Positions 15,619-23,282 of a DNA stretch of 39,383 bases are shown here, piece after piece. Location of the stretch: the NCBI GenBank assembly GCA_036403235.1, contig DASWRI010000021.1:1-39383 (forward strand), given 5' to 3'. Made by a program: the position numbers and the translations under genes. Origin of the DNA: JBGTFE01 sp036403235 (GTDB taxonomy: Bacteria; Acidobacteriota; Blastocatellia; Pyrinomonadales; Pyrinomonadaceae). Numbering within the stretch: the stretch's first letter is position 1; every line of letters starts with the position of its first letter. The notes under the pieces are model-generated. The model was not told the DNA's origin. It saw nothing but the letters and a program-made list of their open reading frames with translations, and did not search any database.

Positions 15619-17076
15619 TTATTGGTTTTTGCAGGCAATCGTGTGCGCCTCGCGCAAATCGGCGGTGATTCTGAGACGATTTTTTTCGTCTTCTTCCTTC
15701 AAAAGACAAATCACGTTGGCCTCGTTATGCTTGATGCATTTATCTTTTTTGTGCTTTTTGATTTCCTCGACAATCGATTCGGTCTGGTCGATGCAGACGA
15801 GCTTGTGATGCCCGCGTTTGCGCCTGTCCGTCTTGCGTTTCGAGATAATATAGACCGCCTTGACGTGCTCGAATTTTTCGTCGAGCGGGAAAATTTGAAA
15901 ATCGTATTTTTCCTTTTTGCCGCGAAAAACCGCCGAGCCGATGGGTTTCGCTTTTTTATTTAAAACTTTCTTTTTCGGCGTGACCGCTTCGATTGATTTC
16001 GCCTCAAACTTTACTGCAACCGCCTTTTTAGAGGCTTTTTCAGCTTTCGCATTTTGTTTCGGCAGTTTTAATTCTTTCGCCGAGACTTTCGATTTCAGCT
16101 TGGGCGCGGCTTTTTGAGCGGAAATGATTTCAGTCTTTTTCGCCGTCGTCTTTACAATTTTTGCCGCTGTTTCGACTTTCGTTTTTTTGCTTTTTACAGG
16201 TGCTGCCGCAATTTTTGTTTTCTCGATTTTAACCGGCGATTTTGCTTTTTGAACAGAAACGGCGACTTTTGTTTTTGCCTTTTCGTTTTTGGATTTTACG
16301 ATTGCCTTTTTTTCCTCAGCTTTCGGCTTCGCTGTTTTCGTCTGTGATTTAGACTTTTGAACAGGAACAATCGCTTTCGCCTTTTGAGTTTTCGGATTTT
16401 CTGATTTTTTTACAACTTCGACAGTTTTTTTCGTCGCCTTTGTTTTTAAATCTTTGCCGGCGAGAGCGACGGATTTTTTAACAACTCCGGCTTTTTTATT
16501 TTTTATGGAAACGACGGGCGCGGGTTTTTTCGCCTTCGCCTTTTCAATTTCGTCGTTTGCCGCTTTTGTTTGAGGTTTGGCGGAAATCGCTTTTTTATCT
16601 GCTTTCGTATTTTTGCCCGCAATCGCGGCGACGGTTTTTTTTGTCGTTTTAATGACGGCAGTTTTTTGTTTTACGGCAGAAAGCTTATTTTGCGCGATTG
16701 GTTTGCCGCTTTGCCCGGCTGAAACTTTTTTAGCCGCCGGTTTATTTTTAAGATTTTTTGTCGGCAAAGTCTGCTTTTCAGTTTTAGACCGAACAGCTTC
16801 GGTTTTCTGCTTTTGAATGATGACCTTCGCTGCGGTTAGTTTCTGCTTTTCCGGCTGTTTGACTGACTTGACGGAAGCCGAAAGCGGCCTTTTCGCTTTA
16901 ATTTTTTCGGCTGTCGTTTTTGCCCCGGTTTTCGGAGTTTTTGATTCGATTTTCGCGGCGGCTTTTTTTACAACTTCACTTTTTTTAGCTTTTGCGGGTA
17001 GAGCTTTAACGCCCGAATCTTTCTTTTTCGGCGCGACGGCAAGGCTTTTTTTCTTTTCTTTAATCTCGCGTTTCAT
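15619..17076 (-). CDS. Lys/Ala-rich protein with GIY-YIG-like C-terminal domain
   Basis: 485 residues from the ATG at 17076. An upstream in-frame TTG at 17112 is part of the promoter -35 and is rejected as a start. Residues 1-380 are low complexity, rich in Lys, Ala, Thr and Val, with repeated 'AKTKKTV', 'KAKAP', 'VQKAKS' units, like histone H1-type or other nucleic-acid-binding tails. The last ~100 residues are folded: 'VKAVYIISKR', 'HHKLVCIDQTES', 'KHKKDKCIKHNEANVICLL', 'NRLRITADLREAHTIAC'. This order resembles GIY-YIG nuclease-like domains (YII ... hhYIGqT ... H ... E), but the GIY glycine, the second motif (CIDQT for YIGQT) and the Arg are altered, so activity is doubtful. Probably binds DNA or RNA. 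Codon use follows neighbours. Confidence 0.7.
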   Translation of the reverse strand: MKREIKEKKKSLAVAPKKKDSGVKALPAKAKKSEVVKKAAAKIESKTPKTGAKTTAEKIKAKRPLSASVKSVKQPEKQKLTAAKVIIQKQKTEAVRSKTEKQTLPTKNLKNKPAAKKVSAGQSGKPIAQNKLSAVKQKTAVIKTTKKTVAAIAGKNTKADKKAISAKPQTKAANDEIEKAKAKKPAPVVSIKNKKAGVVKKSVALAGKDLKTKATKKTVEVVKKSENPKTQKAKAIVPVQKSKSQTKTAKPKAEEKKAIVKSKNEKAKTKVAVSVQKAKSPVKIEKTKIAAAPVKSKKTKVETAAKIVKTTAKKTEIISAQKAAPKLKSKVSAKELKLPKQNAKAEKASKKAVAVKFEAKSIEAVTPKKKVLNKKAKPIGSAVFRGKKEKYDFQIFPLDEKFEHVKAVYIISKRKTDRRKRGHHKLVCIDQTESIVEEIKKHKKDKCIKHNEANVICLLKEEDEKNRLRITADLREAHTIACKNQ

Positions 17077-17112
17077 ATCTCGTATTGTATCAGATATGAA
17101 ACGTTGTTTCAA
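17069..17112 (-). promoter_or_regulatory. Promoter for a leaderless mRNA, inside an inverted repeat
   Basis: On the minus strand TTGAAA (17112-17107) and TACAAT (17089-17084) are 17 bases apart. Only seven bases separate the -10 from the ATG at 17076, so transcription should start at the A of the ATG. Perfect 12-bp arms (17069-17080 and 17092-17103, CGTTTCATATCT and its complement) bracket the -10, a likely operator. Confidence 0.7.
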
Positions 17113-17124
17113 GCGTAGAAGGCG

Positions 17125-18078
17125 CTAGTTTTTCTCCGAAACTTCCTTAATATGATTGAGGACGCGCATATGAATTTGATGAATAATCTCGTCCGAAAAC
17201 AACTGCCAGTAAAAATCCGGCGCGATGTCGTGCGTGTAAAAGGTCGTGCCTTCGACAACGGTTTTCCCGTCCTTTTCGTAAAGTCGAAATTGTCCGCGCT
17301 CGGATTTTATAAAATCCATATGCGCGGCGTGCAAATTTGAATAAAAGCTCGTTTCAATCATCGGTGCGGGCTGGGATTTGACGTCAAACGCCAGCAGATT
17401 CGGTTTTTCCCAGGCCGTAACCGGCTCGACGAACGCGCCCGTATTAAAATTGCAGTAACGCGTCGCGCCGACGCCCGCGCCTTCGATTTTCGCGTTGACG
17501 GGATATGCAAAACCGAGCCGCAAAATTCCTTCGGGCTGTTTTTCGATTTGCGGAAAAGCGACGACCGTTTCCCAGACTTTTTCAATCGGCGCTTCGATTT
17601 CGACGGTCGAGACGACTTTGTGTAAAATCGGTTTCGATTTGGTCGAAGTTTCGAATCCGAGCAGAAACGGGATTGAAAGAACCAAAAACAGCGAGACGTA
17701 ATTTTTGACTCTTATTTCCTGAATCGCATAGGAAATAGCTTTCCCGATAAGAACTCCGAACAGATTGAGAATTAAAGCGAAAGGAGCCGCCATAACCAGA
17801 CAAATTGCGCCTTCGAAAGCGATGACGAGGAGCACGAACGCGACCATCAAAATTGAAACCATGCTGACGGCGAAACATCTGCCGAAAGACTGCTCATTGT
17901 TCGGCGCGTAAATCAGCGTCGCTAAGATGCCCATTTGCACCGGCGAAAATACAAACAAAACCCATCCGTATTGCTGGAAAGCCCAGACCGACAAAACGGC
18001 CGTCCCGACAGACACAAATGCCGCGACAAACGCCGCCAGCCAAAATCTCACCGTATCGCTAATTGAATTTTCTAACAT
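17125..18078 (-). CDS. Membrane protein with C-terminal SRPBCC (START-like) domain
   Basis: I choose the ATG at 18078 (317 residues), which has GGAG seven bases upstream; the ATG 33 bases earlier does not. Residues 1-165 contain about five hydrophobic helices (e.g. LAAFVAAFVSVGTAVLSVWA, FALILNLFGVLIG, LFLVLSIPFLLGF). Residues about 175-317 match SRPBCC ligand-binding domains: 'STVEIEAPIEKVWETVVAFPQI', then 'GVGATRYCNF' and a long C-terminal helix. Such domains bind lipids or other hydrophobic ligands. The start overlaps the end of rsmG by 20 bases, so expression is probably coupled. Ligand unknown. Confidence 0.8.
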   Translation of the reverse strand: MLENSISDTVRFWLAAFVAAFVSVGTAVLSVWAFQQYGWVLFVFSPVQMGILATLIYAPNNEQSFGRCFAVSMVSILMVAFVLLVIAFEGAICLVMAAPFALILNLFGVLIGKAISYAIQEIRVKNYVSLFLVLSIPFLLGFETSTKSKPILHKVVSTVEIEAPIEKVWETVVAFPQIEKQPEGILRLGFAYPVNAKIEGAGVGATRYCNFNTGAFVEPVTAWEKPNLLAFDVKSQPAPMIETSFYSNLHAAHMDFIKSERGQFRLYEKDGKTVVEGTTFYTHDIAPDFYWQLFSDEIIHQIHMRVLNHIKEVSEKN

Positions 18079-18703
18079 TTTTCCGCTCCTTTTTTCTTTT
18101 TTCGGAAACAAAAAGAAATCTTTGCTCGGACAGGGGCATCAGTTTTTCCGTAAACCGGACGCCGTTTTTTCTAAGCTCGTCGCGCAAAGCGTTTCCTCCG
18201 AAAAAGAGCAGAGTGCAATCAGCAGACCATTTGAGAAGACGCGGGAGTTTTTGCGTAAATTTATCGAGCGCGCGGCACAAAACGTAGGAAGCATCGGGCT
18301 TTCCGAGTTCTTCAAACTGCCGGTTGAGAATTTCGGCGCGCCTTTTCAATTCGCATTTTGCCAAAACTTCCCGTAAAAAATTCGCTTTTTTCAATTTCGA
18401 TTCAATCAGAAATCCGCGCAAATCTTCGCGCGCGAGCAGACACGGAATCGAAGGCAGCCCGGCGCCCGTCCCGACATCGGCAAATTTTGCTTTGCGCGGC
18501 AAAAATTCCAAAATCGTCAAAGATTCCAAAACGTGCCGCGTGGCAAATTCTTCCGCCGTCGAGGGCGCGACGAGATGCAGAAGCGCATTGTGTTTTTGAA
18601 TTAGCTCGTAATAATCGGCGAGAGCGAGAATTTTTTCGTCCGCCAGCTTTAGCCCGAAAGCGGCTTGATGTTTTTCGACCGCTTCGATAAATTCCTTTCT
18701 CAT
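18059..18703 (-). CDS. rsmG: 16S rRNA (guanine-527 N7) methyltransferase RsmG
   Basis: 214 residues, typical for RsmG (GidB). The SAM-binding motif VGTGAGLPSIPCLLA is at about 77-91, followed by IESKLKKANFLREVL and 'ASYVLCRALDKF'. The enzyme makes m7G527 in the 16S rRNA loop near the decoding site, using S-adenosylmethionine. No ribosome site is obvious at the ATG. It precedes and overlaps the SRPBCC gene. In many genomes rsmG lies near oriC with mnmG/parA; none of these is visible here. Confidence 0.93.
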   Translation of the reverse strand: MRKEFIEAVEKHQAAFGLKLADEKILALADYYELIQKHNALLHLVAPSTAEEFATRHVLESLTILEFLPRKAKFADVGTGAGLPSIPCLLAREDLRGFLIESKLKKANFLREVLAKCELKRRAEILNRQFEELGKPDASYVLCRALDKFTQKLPRLLKWSADCTLLFFGGNALRDELRKNGVRFTEKLMPLSEQRFLFVSEKRKKERKNVRKFN

Positions 18704-18900
18704 TAAAAGGAATTAAAACGCAATGCGGCGCAGAAGGCAAAGAAAAAGGATGAAGAAAATTTATTCTTTATTTTCAAAAATTGGTGATGTAAAAAATCTA
18801 TCGTCCAGGTGTCTTTTTTTACACGGTTGCCGCACTGTTAAGTGACAATAAATTTTGCGGCCGGATTTTCGCCGGACGGTTTATCTCTACAAGGGGAAGA
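18704..18900. other. Intergenic region between divergent genes
   Basis: Divergent spacer of 197 bases. It holds an A/T-rich stretch and a short palindrome (CACTGTTAAGTG, 18833-18844) followed by AATAAA, but no promoter convincing enough to place. AAGGGGAAG immediately precedes the downstream ATG (18901) as ribosome site. Confidence 0.4.
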
Positions 18901-21222
18901 ATGAATATTAAAAACGCTAATCGCCGATTGCCTTCGCTCTCGTGCTCTCATTTATTCAAAATATTTTTATTAATCATAATTTTTTGTTTGCCGGCCGTAA
19001 TAAGTGTGCGGGCGCAGACTATCAATGCTTTATCTTCAAACATTCTTCCGCGTTCGGGGCGTTTGAAGATTTCGGGTTTCGATTTCGGCGCGACGCAAAG
19101 CGCCGTCTCGGGCGTCGTCCGCATCAATGGCGTGGCTGCGCCGGTCAGCAGTTGGACAAATGAGGAGATTACGGCTTATGTCCCGGAAACGGCTCCGCTT
19201 GGCACGGGCAGCGTCCAGGTCAGCTACGGCAACGGCGGCGGTAACTCCTTCGCATTCGAAGTAACTTTGCGCCCGAGCGCCGAAGGACGTGTGAAATGGC
19301 GCTTTCAGGCTAACGACGATTATATCTACGGTCGTCCGGGAGTAAACGCAACTGACGGAACGATTTATGTTCTTGGAATCAACGGGCATTTGTATGCGCT
19401 GACGCCCGACGGCGGTTTGAAGTGGATTTTTACTACAAGGAGTTTTCCGTCTTACCAATCGGTCTCTGTCGGCGCGAACGGCACGATTTATTTTGCAGGC
19501 GGCAATGTCGTTTTCGCCGTAAATCCGGACGGCAGTTTGAAATGGCAGGTTGCCAATCCGAGCGGCGGGTCAGTCGCCGCCGGGCCGAACGTCGGGCCGG
19601 ACGGCAACATTTACGCGGTCTTTGACCAGGCCGCCACGCCGCAGCTCGGCGCTGTAACCATTTCGCCGGAAGGAGTGGTTCTGCAAAATCGCAAAGGCTA
19701 TCTCCAGCCGCGCGGCCAGACGTTTATTGTTCGTGAGATTGTCTTCGGCAGCGGACGATTTTATTTTCACGGGTTGAACAATACGGATTTTAACACCAAC
19801 GGGCTTGAAATTTTTCAGCTTGGAGGAACTTATAACAGAACAATTCTGAGCAGCGGGCAGCCGGTCGTCGCGCCGGACGGAACGTTTTATTCGACGATTG
19901 GCGGAAATCCCGGAACGCCCGAGCGTCTCGGCGCATATGCGCCGAACGGCGATTTGCTGCGCACGCTTTTGCCGACGGAAACGCGCCTGACCGCTCCCGA
20001 TGTCGGCGCGGACGGGACAATTTATATCGGTCATAATTTTACGAGCGTTTCCGCTTATACTCCGGCCGGAGCGCGACGATGGCAGTTTCCGGTCAGCTTT
20101 GCGGGCAATCCGGTCGTCAATTCGCAAAATACGGTCGTCGCCGTCGCCGATTTATCGGGCGACGACCCGTCGCACATCTACGGCATCAACGCCAGCAACG
20201 GGCAATCGCTCTGGACGGTTGATTTACCGTCAGAAAACGGAGGCAAAATCGCCGCCGTGGCGCGTTTGAAATTTTCGCCGGACGGCGCGACCGTTTATGC
20301 CGGAACCGATTATTTTAACCAGACTCCCGATACTTATTGCTATTTTTACGCTATACAGGCAACCGATACGCCGTCGCACACGGCAACGACCAATCAGGCA
20401 AAATTCGATTTCGACGGCGACGGTAAAACCGACATATCGCTTTTTCGCGGTGCTGCCGGCCAATGGTGGATGAATCTTAGTTCGACAAATCAAACGATTA
20501 CCGCGCAATTTGGCAACTCGTCCGATACATTGACGCCCGGAGATTTTACCGGCGACGGCAAAACCGACATCGGTGTTTTCCGACCTGCTTCAGCTGAATG
20601 GTTTATTTTGAGAAGCGAAGACAATTCATTTTACTCATTCCCGTTCGGAGCAAACGGAGATATCCCGATTGTCGGCGATTTCGATGCCGACGGTAAAGCG
20701 GACGCGGGTATTTTCCGTCCTTCAAATTCGACCTGGTATATCCGGAAATCAGCGGGCGGAACAACCATCCAACAGTTCGGGCAAACGGGCGACGTTCCCG
20801 TCGTTGCCGATTATGACGGCGACGGCAAATCGGATATTGCCGTTTATCGAGTATCTCAAGGAGAATGGTGGATAAACAGAAGCAATTTGGGAACAATCGC
20901 CTTCCGATTCGGTAATTCCAACGATAAGCCCGTTCAGGGAGATTACACCGGAGACGGTAAAGCAGATGTTGCTTTCTTCAGACCTGCAACCGGAGAATGG
21001 TTTGTCCTCAGAAGCGAGAATCAAAGCTATTATTCTTTTCCATTCGGCGCAAATGGCGACACGCCCGCACCGGGCGATTATGACGGCGATGGGAAAATGG
21101 ATGCGACTGTTTTCAGAACATCGAACAATACGTGGTATTCGCAAAGAACGACGGCCGGAACTTTGATTCAGGCTTTCGGTCAATCGGGCGACAAGCCTGT
21201 TCCCAATGCTTTCGTTCCGTAA
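18901..21222 (+). CDS. Secreted IPT/TIG, PQQ-like propeller and FG-GAP/VCBS protein
   Basis: 773 residues. Signal peptide ends at VRAQT (about residue 39). Residues 40-125 are an IPT/TIG immunoglobulin-like domain (LKISGFDFGATQS, VSSWTNEEITAYVP). Residues 130-490 form a beta-propeller of the PQQ/quinoprotein-like type (WRFQANDDYIYGRPGVNATDGTIYV; repeated 'ADGTIYIG', 'GNIYAVF'). The C-terminal part (500-773) has six FG-GAP/VCBS-type repeats, each with a calcium-binding D-x-D-G-D-G-K loop (DFDGDGKTD, DFTGDGKTD, DFDADGKAD, DYDGDGKSD, DYTGDGKAD, DYDGDGKMD) and 'FRP...W'. Likely a surface or extracellular adhesion/scaffold protein. The six repeats form two similar triplets. Confidence 0.85.
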   Translation: MNIKNANRRLPSLSCSHLFKIFLLIIIFCLPAVISVRAQTINALSSNILPRSGRLKISGFDFGATQSAVSGVVRINGVAAPVSSWTNEEITAYVPETAPLGTGSVQVSYGNGGGNSFAFEVTLRPSAEGRVKWRFQANDDYIYGRPGVNATDGTIYVLGINGHLYALTPDGGLKWIFTTRSFPSYQSVSVGANGTIYFAGGNVVFAVNPDGSLKWQVANPSGGSVAAGPNVGPDGNIYAVFDQAATPQLGAVTISPEGVVLQNRKGYLQPRGQTFIVREIVFGSGRFYFHGLNNTDFNTNGLEIFQLGGTYNRTILSSGQPVVAPDGTFYSTIGGNPGTPERLGAYAPNGDLLRTLLPTETRLTAPDVGADGTIYIGHNFTSVSAYTPAGARRWQFPVSFAGNPVVNSQNTVVAVADLSGDDPSHIYGINASNGQSLWTVDLPSENGGKIAAVARLKFSPDGATVYAGTDYFNQTPDTYCYFYAIQATDTPSHTATTNQAKFDFDGDGKTDISLFRGAAGQWWMNLSSTNQTITAQFGNSSDTLTPGDFTGDGKTDIGVFRPASAEWFILRSEDNSFYSFPFGANGDIPIVGDFDADGKADAGIFRPSNSTWYIRKSAGGTTIQQFGQTGDVPVVADYDGDGKSDIAVYRVSQGEWWINRSNLGTIAFRFGNSNDKPVQGDYTGDGKADVAFFRPATGEWFVLRSENQSYYSFPFGANGDTPAPGDYDGDGKMDATVFRTSNNTWYSQRTTAGTLIQAFGQSGDKPVPNAFVP

Positions 21223-21247
21223 ATTAAATCGGACAAACTGTTAAATA

Positions 21248-21299
21248 GTAAAAAGAGGAAGTCGGTAAGTAATCACGTAAACCGACTTCCTCTTTTTAC
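21248..21299. terminator. Perfect inverted repeat, terminator of the FG-GAP gene
   Basis: Perfect 19-bp arms (21248-21266 and 21281-21299, GTAAAAAGAGGAAGTCGGT and complement) with a 14-base loop, 26 bases after the stop at 21222; the right arm ends in TTTTTAC. Confidence 0.8.
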
Positions 21300-21325
21300 G
21301 TTTGTATTATCTTCAAGCTGCTTTT

Positions 21326-21353
21326 GAAACCGGTTCATAATATAGCCGGTTTC
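21326..21353. repeat. Short inverted repeat before the DUF4386 gene
   Basis: Perfect 8-bp arms GAAACCGG / CCGGTTTC with a 12-base A/T-rich centre, about 110 bases upstream of the DUF4386 ATG. Could be an operator; symmetry is the only evidence. Confidence 0.4.
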
Positions 21354-21462
21354 CGCGCGGCAGCGAACGGCACGTATCTTTCTGATTTTTACTTTTTCGG
21401 AACATCTTCATCATTCGGGGCGTAAGTCCGACCGAACCACATCTAAATGGAGACGAAATTAA

Positions 21463-22206
21463 ATGATACAAACTCCGATTGAGAAATCGCCACAGTTCTA
21501 TGCCCGGCTCGGCGGCGCTTTATACCTGATTATCATTGCTCTCGGCATCTTTGCCCAGGTGTTCGTGCGAGACAAGATAGTCGTATCCGGTGATGCCGCC
21601 GCGACCGCCGCGAACCTGACGTCGATGGAATCACTCTGGCGCTTCGGCATCGCCTCCGAATTTCTTGCGGTGATTTGCACCATCCTGTTGGCTATGGTCT
21701 ACTTTTTCCTGCTCAGGCCCGTTAGCAAAGAACTCAACCTGCTTGCGGCTTTGTTCAGGCTGACGGCAATCATTGTGCAAACCGTCTCTCTGGTCTATCT
21801 CGTCACGGCATTGTTCCCTTTGACTAATGCCGCGTTCACCAAAGCGTTTACGCCGGAGCAACTCTACGCTCTGACCGGTCTTGCGATTAAATCGCACGGC
21901 TACGGCTTTAGCGTTGCACTGCTCTTCACCGGCTGCACCTTTCTCGTTCACGGCTACCTCATCTTTAAGTCGGGTTATCTGCCCAGAGCGCTCGGCGTCA
22001 TGATTCAAATTGCCGGTCTGGGTTATATATCAAACGGTTTTGCCATTATCCTGTATCCCGCTATCGCGAACATGGTATTTCTCGCGATTATACTTCCTGT
22101 ATTTATCGGCGAGACGTCACTCAGCCTATGGCTTCTGATTAAAGGCGTGAACATTCCGAAGTGGAACGAGCGTACAGGCATCGCACCGGGCAGGGCACTG
22201 CCTTGA
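21463..22206 (+). CDS. DUF4386 family integral membrane protein
   Basis: 247 residues with about six hydrophobic helices (e.g. LGGALYLIIIALGIFAQVF, FLAVICTILLAMVYFFLL, LTAIIVQTVSLVYLVTALF, VFLAIILPVFIGETSLSLWLL). The start 'SPQFYARLGGALYLI' and the 'KSGYLPRALGVMIQIAGLGYISN' segment are typical of DUF4386. No function is established for the family. GGAG lies eleven bases before the ATG. The gene stands alone; its base use (more CTG, fewer GAA/TTC runs) looks a little different from nearby genes, a weak hint of transfer. Confidence 0.85.
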   Translation: MIQTPIEKSPQFYARLGGALYLIIIALGIFAQVFVRDKIVVSGDAAATAANLTSMESLWRFGIASEFLAVICTILLAMVYFFLLRPVSKELNLLAALFRLTAIIVQTVSLVYLVTALFPLTNAAFTKAFTPEQLYALTGLAIKSHGYGFSVALLFTGCTFLVHGYLIFKSGYLPRALGVMIQIAGLGYISNGFAIILYPAIANMVFLAIILPVFIGETSLSLWLLIKGVNIPKWNERTGIAPGRALP

Positions 22207-22485
22207 TACGGTAGAGGTCAACAGTTCAAACTGTTACTGGCTACCAATTTTCTTTTTTTGAAAAGATGCTTTCAAAGAGCTTTGTTAAGAACAACTTGGC
22301 AGAGTTCTTTTTATATTCCGACATACTTCATTTTTCGCATTTCAAATATCGACAAATTCGCTTTTCCCTTTTCATTCACCTTTATACATTAATTCCCTAT
22401 CTCCAGTCTTTGCTTTGCCCGGAAAATATCTAAGGATAACGCCGGCTGCGGCTTTCATTGATATGGAGTTAAAACTTACTGACAA
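22207..22485. other. Intergenic region with weak terminator-like hairpin
   Basis: No gene is visible. A 6-bp stem (AAGAAC 22288-22293 / GTTCTT 22305-22310) followed by TTTATAT may end the DUF4386 transcript. The rest is unstructured A/T-rich sequence. Confidence 0.35.
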
Positions 22486-22662
22486 TTAAAATAATCTTCG
22501 CTGCCCGTCCACGATTTCTTCAATAATCCTTTCCACATCGCTTTCTTCCGCCGTCTCGCAATCCCTGACGACCGCGCGTTTTTGTGACTCGGACAGCTCG
22601 CGCCAAACTTTGAGCAATTCGGAAGATTGATTGATAAAATAGATTGTTCTGTTCGGTGTCAT
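22486..22662 (-). CDS. Small ORF, 58 residues, unknown
   Basis: The frame reads MTPNRTIYFINQSSELLKVW..., then a charged helical segment ending VDGQRRLF. The composition (Glu, Arg, Val, Ile in heptad-like order) and codon choice look protein-like rather than random, but there is no clear ribosome site and no family. A small cytoplasmic helical protein is possible; it could also be the remnant of a longer gene. Confidence 0.4.
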   Translation of the reverse strand: MTPNRTIYFINQSSELLKVWRELSESQKRAVVRDCETAEESDVERIIEEIVDGQRRLF

Positions 22663-22737
22663 TATTTTATTGCCGACCGAAATAAATATTCACATAAGAG
22701 AGTTAGATAAGAAGAGAGTTGGATAAATCACAATGGT

Positions 22738-22773
22738 AAAGGTCGAAGTCGGCTTCGATGCGCTTTGACCTTT
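22738..22773. terminator. Hairpin downstream of tRNA-Leu
   Basis: An 11-bp stem (AAAGGTCGAAG 22738-22748 / CTTTGACCTTT 22763-22773, one wobble). It lies 50 bases past the tRNA 3' end on the minus strand and may terminate it, although the longer T-run is on the plus side (GACCTTTTTG). Confidence 0.45.
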
Positions 22774-22822
22774 TTGTAAATCAGGCGTGAGTGCTAAAAC
22801 TTTGAAAAACCAATAAATATTG

Positions 22823-22909
22823 TGGTGCGGACGAATGGAATCGAACCATCACGAGCTTGCGCTCACAGGCTTCTGAGACCTGCGCGTCTACCAGTTCCGC
22901 CACGTCCGC
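22823..22909 (-). tRNA. tRNA-Leu (anticodon CAG)
   Basis: On the minus strand the 7-bp acceptor GCGGACG/CGTCCGC, discriminator A and an encoded CCA (22823-22825) are present. The D-arm GGCGGAACTGGTAGACGC, a long class-II variable arm and the T-loop GGTTCGATTCC fit a leucine tRNA. The anticodon loop CTCAGAA (22871-22877) gives anticodon CAG at 22873-22875, reading CUG. Confidence 0.95.
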
Positions 22910-23051
22910 GTGAAAAGGCAAAAATTAGAATACAATCTGCCGCCGAAAATGGCAAAAGCAGAATTTATCTTCTGCTGCGGCGAACGCAGCTGAAAATAAA
23001 AGCTTTCAAAGTCGGCCGGAATCGGTTTGTCTTCGGAAATTCCGAAATGGG

Positions 23052-23180
23052 TTACGGAAAATTGCCCTGATTTTTTAAGAGAAGATATTTTTTGGCGCTC
23101 GGCAGAATAATATCTGTTTTTCCGTCGCCGTCGAAGTCTCCGGCAGCGTAACCGTTGATATAAAAGCACAATCCCTCAAA
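23052..23180 (-). pseudogene. Remnant of an FG-GAP repeat protein
   Basis: The minus frame from 23180 to a TAA at 23052 has 42 sense codons, no proper start, and reads 'INGYAAGDFDGDGKTDIIL' followed by 'PSAKKYLLLKNQGNFP'. The DxDGDG calcium loop is the FG-GAP/VCBS signature seen in the large gene at 18901-21222. An in-frame TGA stands just upstream. I read this as the 3' end of a lost FG-GAP gene, next to the tRNA. Confidence 0.65.
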
Positions 23181-23282
23181 TCAGACGTAAGATTTAGGAA
23201 ACAGTGATATTCTCGGTATTTTAAGCTGCCGAAAACGTCGATGTTTTGGTATTTTTGAAAATGTCCCTATATCATAAAAGCA

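Noticed and set aside
17076..17112. A longer Lys/Ala-rich protein starting at TTG 17112
   Set aside because: The TTG is the first codon of the -35 hexamer of a well-spaced promoter; transcription would start downstream of it.
18059..18900. A replication origin next to rsmG
   Set aside because: No mnmG, parA/parB or dnaA/dnaN genes and no cluster of DnaA boxes are nearby; rsmG alone is not enough.
22822..23169. ORFs of 82 and 93 residues on both strands
   Set aside because: Both overlap the tRNA-Leu gene; the real signal in this stretch is a third frame with an FG-GAP remnant.
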